Positions 13,010 to 22,133 of a stretch of 64,000 bases of DNA are shown here, piece by piece; positions within the stretch are counted from its first letter, which is position 1; each line of letters begins with the position of its first letter. The stretch comes from Aliishimia sp963678085 (GTDB taxonomy: Bacteria; Pseudomonadota; Alphaproteobacteria; Rhodobacterales; Rhodobacteraceae), in the NCBI GenBank assembly GCA_963678085.1, contig OY782680.1, positions 3,442,732-3,506,731 of the forward strand, read 5' to 3'. A program made the translations under genes and the position numbers. The notes beneath the pieces are model-generated. The model was not told where the DNA came from. It did no database searches and worked only from the letters and a program-made list of their open reading frames with translations.

Positions 13010-14419
13010 TTATGTGCTGGGGGCAAGCACCTTCCCCGGATTCATGATGTTATCCGGGTCAAGCGCGCGTTTTACGGCGGCCATCACATCAACTGCGCCG
13101 CCCAGCTCTTTGACCAGATAGGGGATCTTGCCCTGCCCGATGCCATGCTCACCCGTGCAGGTCCCATCCATGGAAATCGCCACGTCATTGAGCCAGCCCA
13201 CAAAATCTTCTGCAGCCCGGATCTCATCCGCATTTTCCACGTCCACCAGCAGCAGCGTGTGAAAATTGCCATCACCCACATGGCCCACAATCGGTGCGGT
13301 AAAGCCCAACTCCGCAAGCCTCTCTTGCGCCGCACCCACACATTCTGCCAGGCGTGAAATCGGCACACAGACATCTGTCGAAATCCCCTTAGCTCCGGGG
13401 CGCAGCTGCAGCGCGGCCCAATAGGCATCATGGCGCGCCTTCCAGAGCCGATTGCGCTCTTCGGTTGAGGTGGTGGCCTCATATCCCCGCCCATCAAACT
13501 CTTCGGCAATGGTGTTAAACATCTCTGTCTGCTCAATCACGCCCGCCTCAGAGCCATGAAATTCGAGCAGCAAAAGCGGCGTTTCCGGCAAATCCAGCCC
13601 CGCATAGGCATTACAGGCACGCACTTGCAGCGTATCAAGCAGCTCAATCCGCGCCACGGGGATGCCAAATTGGATCACCTGCATCACGGTGCGACAAGCC
13701 GCATCCACGCTGGGAAAGGAACAGCGCGCCGAGGAAATCGCCTCCGGTATGCCCTGCAAGCGCAGCGTGATCTTGGTAATAAGCCCGAGCGTTCCCTCAC
13801 TGCCCACCATCAGCCGTGTCAAATCATATCCGGCCGAGGTTTTTTTCGCCCGCGATGCCGTTTTGATCACCTCGCCGCTTGGCATAACCACCTCTAGCGC
13901 GATCACATTATCCTTCATCGTGCCATAGCGCACCGCATTGGTGCCCGAAGCCCCCGTCGCCGCCATGCCCCCCAGCGAGGCATTCGCGCCCGGATCAATC
14001 GGAAAGAACAGCCCCATATCGCGCAGATGCATGTTCAGGTCTTCGCGCGTGACACCGGGCTCCACCTCACAGGTCAGATCCTCTGCATTGACAGATAGAA
14101 TGCGGTTCATGCGGCTGGTATCCACCGAAATACCGCCCCCCGGTGCATTCACATGGCCTTCCAGCGACGTGCCCGTGCCAAAGGGGATCACCGGCACTTT
14201 ATACTGCGCACAGATTTTCACGATGTCAGCCACGTCATCGCTTGAGTTCGGAAACACCACCGCATCCGGGGTTTGGTTGGTGAGCCAAGTGGTCGTGTGC
14301 CCATGCTGCTCTCGCAGGGATTGGCCCGTTTGAAAGCGATCGCCAAATTGCTGCTTTAGCACCCCAAGCGCCGCAGCAATGCCGCTTTCATTACGCTCTA
14401 AAATCGTGACCTTGCCCAT
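13010..14419 (-). CDS. FAD-linked oxidase, D-lactate/glycolate dehydrogenase type
   Basis: The 469-residue protein belongs to the VAO/PCMH flavoprotein family. The FAD-binding domain (about residues 45-225) contains VIPFGTGTSLEGHV and GGISVDTSRMNRIL. The C-terminal FAD-oxidase domain has VGHVGDGNFHTLLLVD and GTCTGEHGIGQGK, which supply the catalytic histidines. This layout matches bacterial and mitochondrial D-lactate dehydrogenase (cytochrome) and the GlcD subunit of glycolate oxidase. As a single gene without GlcE/GlcF neighbours, D-lactate or another D-2-hydroxy acid is the likelier substrate. The start is supported by AGGGAG eight bases upstream. It lies 38 bp downstream of ggt on the same strand and may be co-transcribed with it. 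Confidence 0.85.
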   Translation of the reverse strand: MGKVTILERNESGIAAALGVLKQQFGDRFQTGQSLREQHGHTTTWLTNQTPDAVVFPNSSDDVADIVKICAQYKVPVIPFGTGTSLEGHVNAPGGGISVDTSRMNRILSVNAEDLTCEVEPGVTREDLNMHLRDMGLFFPIDPGANASLGGMAATGASGTNAVRYGTMKDNVIALEVVMPSGEVIKTASRAKKTSAGYDLTRLMVGSEGTLGLITKITLRLQGIPEAISSARCSFPSVDAACRTVMQVIQFGIPVARIELLDTLQVRACNAYAGLDLPETPLLLLEFHGSEAGVIEQTEMFNTIAEEFDGRGYEATTSTEERNRLWKARHDAYWAALQLRPGAKGISTDVCVPISRLAECVGAAQERLAELGFTAPIVGHVGDGNFHTLLLVDVENADEIRAAEDFVGWLNDVAISMDGTCTGEHGIGQGKIPYLVKELGGAVDVMAAVKRALDPDNIMNPGKVLAPST

Positions 14420-14457
14420 CGCTCATTCTCCCTGCTTGGTCCAAAGGGCTAGCGTCC

Positions 14458-16248
14458 TCACTCGCCCGAGGCAAGCCCCTCGCGCCGTGGATCCGCACCG
14501 CCCGTAAGATCCTCCCCGATGGCAATCGCATGCAGCCCGGAATTCAGCCCGCGCAGCGTAACCTGATATCCCATCGCCTCAAGCGCCGGTCTCAGCGTTT
14601 CGGCCCCGGTGCCCGCCTCCAAATCATAGGTGCCAAAGCGGTTCACCGCATGGGGCATTGAGACGGCTTCTTGCACATCCATACCCCAATCCAGATGGGC
14701 GATAACGGCGTTGATCACATAAGGAATGATCCGACTACCACCCGGCGAGCCGATCACCAGCACTGGCTTGCCATCCCTTAGCACAATCGTCGGCGACATT
14801 GACGAGCGCGGGCGCTTACCCGGCGCAACGCGGTTGGCTATCGGAACACCATCTTTATGGGAGCGAAACGAAAAATCCGTGAGCTGATTGTTGAGCAAAA
14901 AACCACCGGCCATGAGGCGCGAGCCAAAGGCATTTTCGATAGAGGCCGTCATCGAGGCCACATTGCCATAGCTATCCACGATTGACACATGCGTCGTGGC
15001 GGGGCGCGCGCGTTCATCATCATCGGCCCAGATCAGCGCGTGATCAAATTTCGGATGGCCCGCCGTGATCTGCTCAAGCGCTCCAGCGTCTTTGATCAGC
15101 TTTGCGCGCTCTGCCAGATAGCTAGGATCAAGCATGCCCCGCACAGGTACAGGCACAAAATCCATATCCGCGACATAGCGGCCCCGATCCGCGAAGGCGA
15201 GCCGCGTAGCCTCACCAATCAATCGGCGCGCCTCAGCGCTCGTCGGTCCCAAGGCACCAAGATCGAAATTGTTCAAAATGCCCAAAGCCTGCGCGACCGC
15301 CAGCGCACCGGAGGAAGGCGGCCCCATGCCGCAAACCTCGTAAATGCGGTATTTAACACAGACCGGCGCACGCTCTTTGACGCGATAAAGCGAAAGATCC
15401 TGCAAACTCAACGCGCCGGGCGTGCTAGAGGCGCCCTGCACGGCCTCAACGATCTTAGGGCCAACACCGCCAGAGATTGGCGCATAAAACACCCCAGCCC
15501 CGCCAAGCGCCATTTGCCCAAGCGTTTGTGCGTAGGCCGGGTTGCGCAGCACATCGCCCATCTGCAAAGGCTTGCCAGCAGGCAGGAAATAGGCAGCGGT
15601 CTCTTCATGGATGGCCAAGCGCTCCGCATCACGGGCCACAAGTCCCGCAAGCCGAGGAGAGACAGGAAAGCCCTGCATGGCAAGTTCTGTCGCTGGTTGC
15701 AAAAGCGGGGCCCAGGGCTGATTTCCCCAGCGTTGATGCGCCTCTTGCAGTAAAGCAGGCGTGCCCGGCACACCCACAGAGCGCCCGCCAATCACGGCGT
15801 CAAAGAATTTCAGCGGCGCACCCGCCTCATCTTGAAACAGGCGCGGGGTTGCGGTTTGGGGCGCGGTTTCCCGCCCATCCAAAGTGGTGAGTGCACCTGT
15901 TTTAGCATCATACCAAACCAGAAACCCGCCGCCTCCAAGGCCAGAAGATTGCGGCTCAACCAGCCCCAAGACGGTTTGCACCGCCACCAGCGCATCCGCA
16001 GCGGTTCCCCCAGAGCGCAGCACATCAGAGCCCGCTTGCACCGCCAAAGGATGGGCAGCTACGATCATCCAATTTTCAGCGCGGCTGGGTTGCCCGTTTT
16101 GCTTGGCAAGAGCGGCAGCGGTGAGATCTGGCAAATCATAGCCCGTTGAAAGCTGCGTTGCGCTCTCAGGCTCAAGGCTATCTGCGGCCTGCTGGGCGAG
16201 CCCAAAACAAGGTAGTAAAGCGAGCCATAGAACCATCAAATTTCGCAT
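14458..16248 (-). CDS. ggt: gamma-glutamyltransferase precursor
   Basis: The 596-residue product begins with a Sec signal peptide (MRNLMVLWLALLPCFGLAQ) and has the whole gamma-glutamyltranspeptidase fold. The autocatalytic processing site and nucleophile are in ATTHVSIVD, with the nucleophile at about Thr418, which splits the chain into large and small subunits. PPSSGALAVAQALGIL and SPGGSRIIPYVINAV are further family blocks. In the periplasm it would cleave the gamma-glutamyl bond of glutathione and related compounds. AAGGGGG five bases before the ATG at 16248 decides the start over an in-frame GTG fifteen bases upstream. It is probably co-transcribed with the FAD oxidase downstream. Confidence 0.93.
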   Translation of the reverse strand: MRNLMVLWLALLPCFGLAQQAADSLEPESATQLSTGYDLPDLTAAALAKQNGQPSRAENWMIVAAHPLAVQAGSDVLRSGGTAADALVAVQTVLGLVEPQSSGLGGGGFLVWYDAKTGALTTLDGRETAPQTATPRLFQDEAGAPLKFFDAVIGGRSVGVPGTPALLQEAHQRWGNQPWAPLLQPATELAMQGFPVSPRLAGLVARDAERLAIHEETAAYFLPAGKPLQMGDVLRNPAYAQTLGQMALGGAGVFYAPISGGVGPKIVEAVQGASSTPGALSLQDLSLYRVKERAPVCVKYRIYEVCGMGPPSSGALAVAQALGILNNFDLGALGPTSAEARRLIGEATRLAFADRGRYVADMDFVPVPVRGMLDPSYLAERAKLIKDAGALEQITAGHPKFDHALIWADDDERARPATTHVSIVDSYGNVASMTASIENAFGSRLMAGGFLLNNQLTDFSFRSHKDGVPIANRVAPGKRPRSSMSPTIVLRDGKPVLVIGSPGGSRIIPYVINAVIAHLDWGMDVQEAVSMPHAVNRFGTYDLEAGTGAETLRPALEAMGYQVTLRGLNSGLHAIAIGEDLTGGADPRREGLASGE

Positions 16249-16592
16249 AATTCCCCCTTTCACATATCCAGAGGACGGTGCCCGCCATCAAGGGGTTTGA
16301 TATTAATAGTCACCCCCCTGCCCCATATGAGCAATCAGCTTAAGCCGCCTAACCGCGCAAAGCCGCATCAATCTTATCCATAATGGTCCGCACCAGAACA
16401 TCGGCGCGCGTCAACAGCGCTCGGGCAGACGTCGCGTGACAACAACACTCGGCGGCTCTTTGGGCATCTATGATTCCTCGCTCTTTTCCGCGCAACCATC
16501 TCGTGTCATGGTGGCGCAAGCCTGCCACGGACACAAGCCCAGGAAACGAGCCCAGGACACGAACATAGAGCAGGAAGCAGAGGCTACAAAAC
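16249..16592. other. divergent intergenic region
   Basis: These 344 bp separate the divergent ggt and SH3-protein genes and should carry both promoters. Short open frames here have no ribosome-binding site and no recognisable sequence. I see no repeat or RNA gene in it. Confidence 0.5.
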
Positions 16593-17117
16593 ATGCAGAA
16601 AGGTCTTCTCCCCATACAGATCTCAGTTCAGAGTGCGGCGCGTCTTGTGAGCCTCGTGCTCGCCATATGTGCAAGCGGCATCAACGCCGAACCCGCGCCC
16701 AAGATCGGGCCGGTTACAAAACTGCCCCTACCCCGCTTTGTTTCGCTCAAAGCGGCTGAGGGCAATGTGCGGCGCGGCCCGTCTTTAACGCATAGGATCG
16801 ACTGGGTGTTCAAACGCCGGGATATGCCTTTGCTTGTAACCGCAGAGCATGGGCATTGGCGCCGGGTAGAGGATCGCGATGGCGTTGGCGGCTGGGTGCA
16901 TTATGCGCTGATCTCAGGAAATCGCACTGTACTGGTTGACCAAGATTTTCTTGCTCTGCATCGTAAACCAAATGCACAAAGCCGTATTCTTGCTAGGCTT
17001 GAAGCGGGTGTGATTGCCGAACTCGGGGAGTGCAATGAGCAGTGGTGCTACCTCTCCTCTGGCGGCTATCGAGGCTGGGCCAAGAGATCTGCGCTTTGGG
17101 GCGTTGGCCCGAATTAA
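16593..17117 (+). CDS. secreted bacterial SH3-domain protein
   Basis: This 174-residue protein has an N-terminal hydrophobic segment (LVSLVLAICASGINA, cleavage likely near residue 32). Two SH3_4-type modules follow at about residues 50-110 and 112-170. The typical signature NVRRGPSLTHRIDWVFKRR, then WRRVEDRDGVGGWVHYALISG, is present. Such proteins are exported and are thought to bind peptidoglycan or other cell-wall ligands; a specific role is not known. It ends 13 bp before the quinone-oxidoreductase gene, so the two probably share a transcript. The single pair ECNEQWC suggests a disulfide in the periplasm. Confidence 0.8.
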   Translation: MQKGLLPIQISVQSAARLVSLVLAICASGINAEPAPKIGPVTKLPLPRFVSLKAAEGNVRRGPSLTHRIDWVFKRRDMPLLVTAEHGHWRRVEDRDGVGGWVHYALISGNRTVLVDQDFLALHRKPNAQSRILARLEAGVIAELGECNEQWCYLSSGGYRGWAKRSALWGVGPN

Positions 17118-17130
17118 GGACAGAAACACG

Positions 17131-18120
17131 ATGCATGCAGTTGGATATTCACGATTTGGCGCGGCGCGCGATGTGCTGGAACTGCGCGAGGTTGAGACGC
17201 CTCAGCCAAAGGCGGGCGAGGTCTTGGTCGCGCTGCAATATTCCGGCGTGAACCCATCAGATGTAAAGGCCCGTGCAGGCGCACGACCTGGGATAACCGA
17301 GCCGCCCTTTCCCTTTGTTGTGCCTCATAGCGATGGCGCGGGCGTGATTGAGGCCGTGGGCGATGACGTTGATACTGCCCGTATCGGCCAGCGGGTCTGG
17401 GTTTGGAATGGTCAATGGGGCCGCGCCTTTGGCACTTGTGCCAGCCATATCTGCTTGCCCGCCGCGCAGACCGTGCCGCTGCCCGATAAGGTCAGCTTTG
17501 AGCAGGGCGCACAGCTTGGCATTCCCGGCCTCACCGCCGCGCATTGTGTTAATTTGGGCGGTGATCTGAGTGGCAAAACCGTCCTTGTGCAAGGCGCTGG
17601 CGGAACTGTTGGCTATCTGACAGCGCAATTGGCCCGCGCCAAAGGGGCCAGGGTCATCGCAACCGCGCGCGGCCCTGACATAGAGCGCCTGCACCGCGCA
17701 GGCTTTGACACCGTTCTGGATTTTTCAAGCGAAGGTCTCGCAAATCAAATCCTTGAGGCCGCGGGCGGCCCAATGCATCACATCATCGACCCGGAATTTG
17801 GTCAAAATGCCCAGGCGAACACAGCGGTGATCGCGGAAAATGGAACCATCGCCGCCTATGGCTCGGCCCGCAATATGACGCCCGAGCTGCCCTTCTATCC
17901 GCTCATGTTCAAAGCCGTTTCGCTACATATGGTGCTGATTTATCTGCTGCCCAAAGCGCCACGCGATCAGGCCATCTCGCTGCTGCATACCACGCTGAAG
18001 GCCGGGCAACTTGATTGCCCCGTCGCGCAGATATTCAACCTTGCAGACGCGGCCCGCGCCCATGAACTGGTCGAATCAGGAGCCCGCACAGGCGCTGTTC
18101 TGATATCGACGCGGCCCTAA
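17131..18120 (+). CDS. NADPH:quinone oxidoreductase, zinc-free MDR family
   Basis: The 329-residue protein is a medium-chain dehydrogenase/reductase of the zinc-independent quinone-reductase branch. The GroES-like half has GVNPSDVKARAGARPG and VPHSDGAGVIEAVG. The Rossmann half has VLVQGAGGTVGYLTAQLA (the AGGTVG nucleotide loop). It lacks the structural-zinc cysteine cluster of alcohol dehydrogenases. It would reduce quinones or enals with NADPH in the cytoplasm. The ATG at 17131, preceded by AAGGAC, is chosen because the family starts with MHAVGYSRFG. The frame extends upstream over the SH3 gene without family similarity. Confidence 0.85.
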   Translation: MHAVGYSRFGAARDVLELREVETPQPKAGEVLVALQYSGVNPSDVKARAGARPGITEPPFPFVVPHSDGAGVIEAVGDDVDTARIGQRVWVWNGQWGRAFGTCASHICLPAAQTVPLPDKVSFEQGAQLGIPGLTAAHCVNLGGDLSGKTVLVQGAGGTVGYLTAQLARAKGARVIATARGPDIERLHRAGFDTVLDFSSEGLANQILEAAGGPMHHIIDPEFGQNAQANTAVIAENGTIAAYGSARNMTPELPFYPLMFKAVSLHMVLIYLLPKAPRDQAISLLHTTLKAGQLDCPVAQIFNLADAARAHELVESGARTGAVLISTRP

Positions 18121-18205
18121 ACAACAATTTTTGCCTTATCTTTACAATTTGGTGAAAATGAGGGCTTGCGCCGCCGCGAATTGCAGACTACCTAGCGCGG
18201 CACAT

Positions 18206-18281
18206 TGGGAAGTAGCTCAATTGGTAGAGCACCGGTTTTTGGTACCGTAGGTTGCAGGTTCGAGTCCTGCCTTCCCAGCCA
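18206..18281 (+). tRNA. tRNA-Gln (anticodon TTG)
   Basis: The 76-nt gene starts TGGGAAGTAGCTCAA and ends CTTCCCAGCCA with encoded CCA. The acceptor stem pairs fully, the T loop is GTTCGAGTC, and the anticodon loop TTTTGGT carries TTG. It is a lone gene in front of the inositol region. I found no copy of its 3' end elsewhere in the window that would mark an integrated element. Confidence 0.96.
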
Positions 18282-18623
18282 AGCCCCTCCCTGTTTTCGA
18301 CCCCCGAAAGTATGACCCATGATTTCGGGCCGCGCAAAACGTCTTGCATTGCTCTGATCAGACGGCAGGAAAAGGGTCTTCATCAGATAATCTGACTTAG
18401 CCTCAATCTGATATGATGCTACCTCAATTTTTTAAGTTATACCCCATCAAGCGGATAAGGTGATGGCGTGACAGGCTTGGGGCAAACTGCATTTGGCTTG
18501 CTGAAAATATCTTGGCAATCCCAACGCAGAACAAGACCTCAAACATGGGGTTTTCTGTCTGAGACGTCGCTCATATATTCTAGGTAAAGTGACCATATAT
18601 TCAACCGCTTGAGGAGAAGACAC
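18282..18623. other. intergenic region before LacI regulator
   Basis: These 342 bp contain no convincing gene. The right end carries GAGGAG (18611-18616), the ribosome-binding site for the GTG start of the LacI gene. AT-rich stretches near 18415-18450 and 18500-18600 probably hold its promoter, but no clean -35/-10 pair stands out. Confidence 0.5.
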
Positions 18624-19625
18624 GTGAACCCCACCTTGAAGGACGTCGCAGATCTCGCAGGTGTGTCGCGGTCAGCCGTTTCCCGGACATTCACACAGGG
18701 AGCGTCCGTTTCACCGAAGATGCGGCTCAAGGTCGAAAAGGCCGCTGAAAAACTGGGATATAGCCCAAATGCTTTGGCATCGTCGCTGACAACTGGCCGG
18801 ACCAAGCTGATCGGCCTTGTGTCGAACAACTTTCACAACCCGATATTCCTAGAAGTGTTCGATCTGTTCACCCGCGCTTTGCATGAACGCGATCTGCGGC
18901 CACTGATCGTAAACCTGTCGGATGAAACAGACCCGTCCAATTCGGTGCGTATGCTACGGCAATATTCGGTGGATGCCGTTGTGGTCGCTTCCTCGACCTT
19001 GCCGCCCAGTTTTGCCAAGGCATTTCATGACGCGGGCGTGCCGGTTGTCCACACATTCGGGCGGTTCGCCACCTTGCCCGATGTGCATGTTGTCAGCATT
19101 GATAATGTCGATTGCGGGCGCATGGCCGCACGGGAATTGATCGAACGCGGTTACAAACGTGTTGGCTATCTTGGGGGCCCAGAGGATGCCACCTCGGCAC
19201 AGGACCGTCTTTTGGGGTTTCGCGAGGAAACTGCGCGTCATCCCCATATTGAAATGTCCCATTCCTTCGCCGGGGCCTATTCGTTTGACGCGGGTCGGGC
19301 CGAGATGGCGCGGCTGTTGTCAGACGCCCCAGCAGAAGCCTATTTCTGCGGCGATGATGTTCTGTCAATCGGGGCCCTGTCCGCCATTCAGGACAAGGGC
19401 CTGATCCCCGGTCGCGATATCGGAATCATTGGTCTGAACGACATGGAAATGGCGCGGTGGGAAAACATCAACCTGACCACGATTCACCAACCGATCAAAC
19501 AGATCGCCGCATCGTCCGTAGACCTTTTGGAAGAAATACTAGAAGAACCCGACCGCTTTCCCGAAGCGCGGATTTTCCCCTGCAAAGTGGTCGAGCGGGG
19601 CACGCTTAGGCCCCGCCACCCGTAA
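18624..19625 (+). CDS. LacI-family transcriptional regulator
   Basis: This 333-residue protein has an N-terminal LacI helix-turn-helix (TLKDVADLAGVSRSAVSRTF, residues 4-23) with the hinge helix following. A periplasmic-binding-protein-like effector domain covers about residues 60-330 (LIGLVSNNFHNPIFLEVFD, GYLGGPEDATSAQDR, IGLNDMEMARWENINLTT). It would bind an operator as a dimer and respond to a sugar or polyol. The GTG start is fixed by GAGGAG seven bases upstream. It is convergent with a Gfo/Idh dehydrogenase gene across a palindromic repeat, at the edge of the inositol region, which it may control. No operator could be assigned to it. Confidence 0.9.
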   Translation: MNPTLKDVADLAGVSRSAVSRTFTQGASVSPKMRLKVEKAAEKLGYSPNALASSLTTGRTKLIGLVSNNFHNPIFLEVFDLFTRALHERDLRPLIVNLSDETDPSNSVRMLRQYSVDAVVVASSTLPPSFAKAFHDAGVPVVHTFGRFATLPDVHVVSIDNVDCGRMAARELIERGYKRVGYLGGPEDATSAQDRLLGFREETARHPHIEMSHSFAGAYSFDAGRAEMARLLSDAPAEAYFCGDDVLSIGALSAIQDKGLIPGRDIGIIGLNDMEMARWENINLTTIHQPIKQIAASSVDLLEEILEEPDRFPEARIFPCKVVERGTLRPRHP

Positions 19626-19630
19626 CCTAT

Positions 19631-19729
19631 GCAGGTATTCGCGGCTCCTCCCACGAATGCCTGCTTAAGGCTCTTTGATTTCGCAGGATTTTTACCCCAA
19701 AACCGGTATCCACTTTTGGGAACTCCTGC
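19631..19729. repeat. 99-nt double-hairpin repeat, copy 1
   Basis: Two inverted repeats, 19631-19664 and 19683-19729, each begin GCAGG and end CCTGC and are separated by 18 nt. The second contains CCCCAAAA and CTTTTGGG arms. A copy of the same length and about 87% identity (13 differences counted by eye) lies at 50880-50978. In both places the CCTGC end abuts the TAA stop codon of a minus-strand gene, so it may also act as a bidirectional terminator here between convergent genes. Confidence 0.85.
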
Positions 19730-20863
19730 TTAGCGGAACATGGGTGGGCGCGCATCTTTCCACGCGCCGTTATCATTTGCCGAAGCAACTGCCGTGTGCA
19801 CCGCCGCCATAGACCGCACCCCATCTGCCGCATTGGGCAGGGCATCGCGTGTCTCTCCGCGGATAGCATCGGCCAGATCGCAATAGATATTCGCGACCGC
19901 CAAAGGGAACCCCTCAGGATGTGCAATGGCAACGCGGGACAGGCGCTGCGCATCTTCATACAGGCCCCCTTCGCCCTTTTCGATAATCTGCGTGCGACCG
20001 CCCACGGGCGTATAAATCAACTGGTTGGGCTGTTCAGAGGCCCATCGCACTCCCCCTGTTTCCCCGAATACCTGAATGTCGAACCCGTGCTGGCGCCCGA
20101 TCGCAACCGAGGATGTCCACAGGCGGCCAACCGTTCCGCGCTCCATGCGAAAATTGACCATGGCGTCGTCTTCCAGTTCGCGGCTTGGGATGGTCGAGGC
20201 GAAATCGGCTGAAAGGCTGTGCACCTCGTCGTCGCAGATAAACCCGGCCATGTGCAGGGCATGAATGCCACAATCCGCGAACTGGCCCGACACACCCGCC
20301 ATTGCGGGATCATATCGCCAACGTATGCGGGGATTGTCCGCATCGGTCGCATCGCCGTGGTGTCCATGGCTGAAATTTGTCACTACAAGGCGGATATTGC
20401 CGATCTCGCCAGCGCGCACCATGGCGCGAGCCTGACGCACCATAGGATAGGCCGAGTAGCAATAATTGACGGCGCAAATCTTGCCGGATGCCTGGGCGAT
20501 GCGTACGATCTCTTCGCCCTCCTCAACCGTCATGGTCATAGGCTTTTCACATAGGACGTTGAACCCCGCCTCCAAAAACGCCTTGGTGATTTCGAAATGA
20601 GTTGCGTTCGGGGTGGCAACTGTCACCAGATCAATGCGGTCGGCGCGGTCCTTTTCACCCGCCAGCATTTCAGTCCAGTCTCCATAGGCTCGGTCAGGGG
20701 CAACCCCGAGACGCTGGGCATACGCCCTCCCAATGTCTGGCCTGTGATCCAAAGCGCCTGCCACGAAGTCAAACTGGCCATCAGCCAATGCGCCTAATCG
20801 ATGTGCAGGCCCGATCTGGCTGCCCTCGCCGCCGCCGACCATCCCCCATTTCAGCTTTGTCAT
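19730..20863 (-). CDS. Gfo/Idh/MocA-family sugar/polyol dehydrogenase
   Basis: The 377-residue protein has the N-terminal NAD-binding strand KWGMVGGGEGSQIGPAH, the family signature VLCEKPMTMTVEEGEE near residue 105, and the C-terminal alpha/beta domain with the DCGIHALHM helix that carries the catalytic His. It would oxidise a hydroxyl of an inositol-like or sugar substrate with NAD(P). It is second in an operon behind another Gfo/Idh gene, with 43 bp between them. Two such enzymes beside inositol genes fit oxidation or epimerisation of stereoisomers such as scyllo- or chiro-inositol; that is inference. The stop codon abuts the 99-nt repeat. Confidence 0.85.
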   Translation of the reverse strand: MTKLKWGMVGGGEGSQIGPAHRLGALADGQFDFVAGALDHRPDIGRAYAQRLGVAPDRAYGDWTEMLAGEKDRADRIDLVTVATPNATHFEITKAFLEAGFNVLCEKPMTMTVEEGEEIVRIAQASGKICAVNYCYSAYPMVRQARAMVRAGEIGNIRLVVTNFSHGHHGDATDADNPRIRWRYDPAMAGVSGQFADCGIHALHMAGFICDDEVHSLSADFASTIPSRELEDDAMVNFRMERGTVGRLWTSSVAIGRQHGFDIQVFGETGGVRWASEQPNQLIYTPVGGRTQIIEKGEGGLYEDAQRLSRVAIAHPEGFPLAVANIYCDLADAIRGETRDALPNAADGVRSMAAVHTAVASANDNGAWKDARPPMFR

Positions 20864-20906
20864 TGCTGGTGCTCCCTATTCATTTTCCGACCTGGCCGGA
20901 TGTGTC

Positions 20907-22022
20907 TCAATACTGCGCGACGGATACCCATTGCTTCTGGTCCGAAGATTGAATGGCTGCGGCCACGATCCTGTTGACCTCGTAACCATCCCGAAAGGTC
21001 GGCCAAACAGGTTGACCTGTCTCGATGGCGCGCAGGAAGTCGCGGGCTTCGATCATGATCTGATCCTGATACCCTGTGCCGTGGCCCGGCCCCTGACAGA
21101 AGGGCAGGTAATCGGGATGCGCCGGGCCAGTCAGGATCTTGGTGAAGCCGCGCTCGGCCTCTGGGCCGTCCATCCGGTAAAGCCAGATGGCATTCTGATC
21201 TTCTTGATCAAACCGGATCGCGCCCTTGGTGCCGTTGATTTCATAGGCATATCCCATCTTGCGACCAGTCGCGACGCGGCTAAAGAACATATGCCCCATC
21301 GCCCCGTTTTCAAACCGGCACATGATTTGGCCCTGATCGTCATTTGTCACCGGTTCAGGGCCGGTTTCGCACGGACGCGCGCCATGAACGGTCTCAACCT
21401 CTGCGACAAGTGTTGCAACTGGGCCAATCAGGGCAAGGGCCGCATTGATCATATGCGGTGCAAGATCCCCCATGGTTCCGTTTGCCTTTCCATGCGCCCG
21501 CCACGTTCCGGGCAGGTTTGGATCGGCGAAGAAATCTTCGGTATGTTCTCCGCGGAACCAAGTGACATCTCCGATGGCACCTTCGGCAATCAGCTTGCGC
21601 GCAAACTGGCTGGCCGGGGTGCGGATATAGTTATATCCGACCATATTGGCGACGCCGCTGGACTCGGCGGCCTTGACCATGGCCAGGCTGTCACCTTGGG
21701 TTGCACCCATCGGTTTTTCACACAGAACGGGCTTACCAAGCGCAAGACCCGCCTCGGCTATTGCCCGGTGCGTATTTTGAGGGCTTGCGATGACGATGGC
21801 TTCGACCTTGGGGTCACTAACAAGCTGTTTCCAATCGGCCGTACAGCGGTTGAACCCATAGGCCTTGCGATAGCGCTCAGCCGATGAGGGCGAGGACGCG
21901 CAGATCATTTCCAGCCTTGGGCGAAGCGTTGTGTTGAACACCGCCCCCACAGCCGACATCGCGACGGAATGCGCCTTGCCCATATATCCGCCGCCAACAA
22001 TTCCAATACCGATTTCCGTCAT
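20907..22022 (-). CDS. Gfo/Idh/MocA-family sugar/polyol dehydrogenase
   Basis: The 371-residue protein has GIGIVGGGYMGKAHSVAM at the N-terminus, VLCEKPMGATQGDSL near residue 100, and the C-terminal substrate domain with GDLAPHMINAA. It is an NAD(P)-dependent oxidoreductase of the inositol-dehydrogenase superfamily, and its sequence differs clearly from the gene that follows it. It is the first gene of a two-gene minus-strand unit and diverges from iolC. The 111-bp control region between them carries a perfect 16-bp palindrome, so both directions are probably repressed together. The substrate is not determined. Confidence 0.85.
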   Translation of the reverse strand: MTEIGIGIVGGGYMGKAHSVAMSAVGAVFNTTLRPRLEMICASSPSSAERYRKAYGFNRCTADWKQLVSDPKVEAIVIASPQNTHRAIAEAGLALGKPVLCEKPMGATQGDSLAMVKAAESSGVANMVGYNYIRTPASQFARKLIAEGAIGDVTWFRGEHTEDFFADPNLPGTWRAHGKANGTMGDLAPHMINAALALIGPVATLVAEVETVHGARPCETGPEPVTNDDQGQIMCRFENGAMGHMFFSRVATGRKMGYAYEINGTKGAIRFDQEDQNAIWLYRMDGPEAERGFTKILTGPAHPDYLPFCQGPGHGTGYQDQIMIEARDFLRAIETGQPVWPTFRDGYEVNRIVAAAIQSSDQKQWVSVAQY

Positions 22023-22044
22023 TTCAAAGGCCCATAGATTATCA

Positions 22045-22060
22045 TTGCAACCGGTTGCAA
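22045..22060. promoter_or_regulatory. LacI-type operator, perfect 16-bp palindrome
   Basis: TTGCAACCGGTTGCAA is a perfect palindrome with the central CCGG-flanking layout of LacI-family operators. It lies 22 bp upstream of the minus-strand dehydrogenase start and 74 bp upstream of iolC. The first 15 bases recur in the divergent lacI-iolG region at 25924. A weaker 12-of-16 match occurs inside iolC at 22364-22379. Confidence 0.75.
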
Positions 22061-22133
22061 AATTTGTATCCTAGGATTCGCAATTGCGCAAGCTGCATTG
22101 CGCCCATCTGACCGAACAGGGTGATCTAGAAAC

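Noticed and set aside
14989..15753. 254-codon plus-strand frame opposite ggt
   Set aside because: It lies wholly inside ggt, which has a signal peptide and catalytic threonine. The antisense protein has no recognisable feature.
20931..21887. 318-codon plus-strand frame opposite a Gfo/Idh gene
   Set aside because: Shadow frame; the opposite strand has the NAD motif and CEKP signature.
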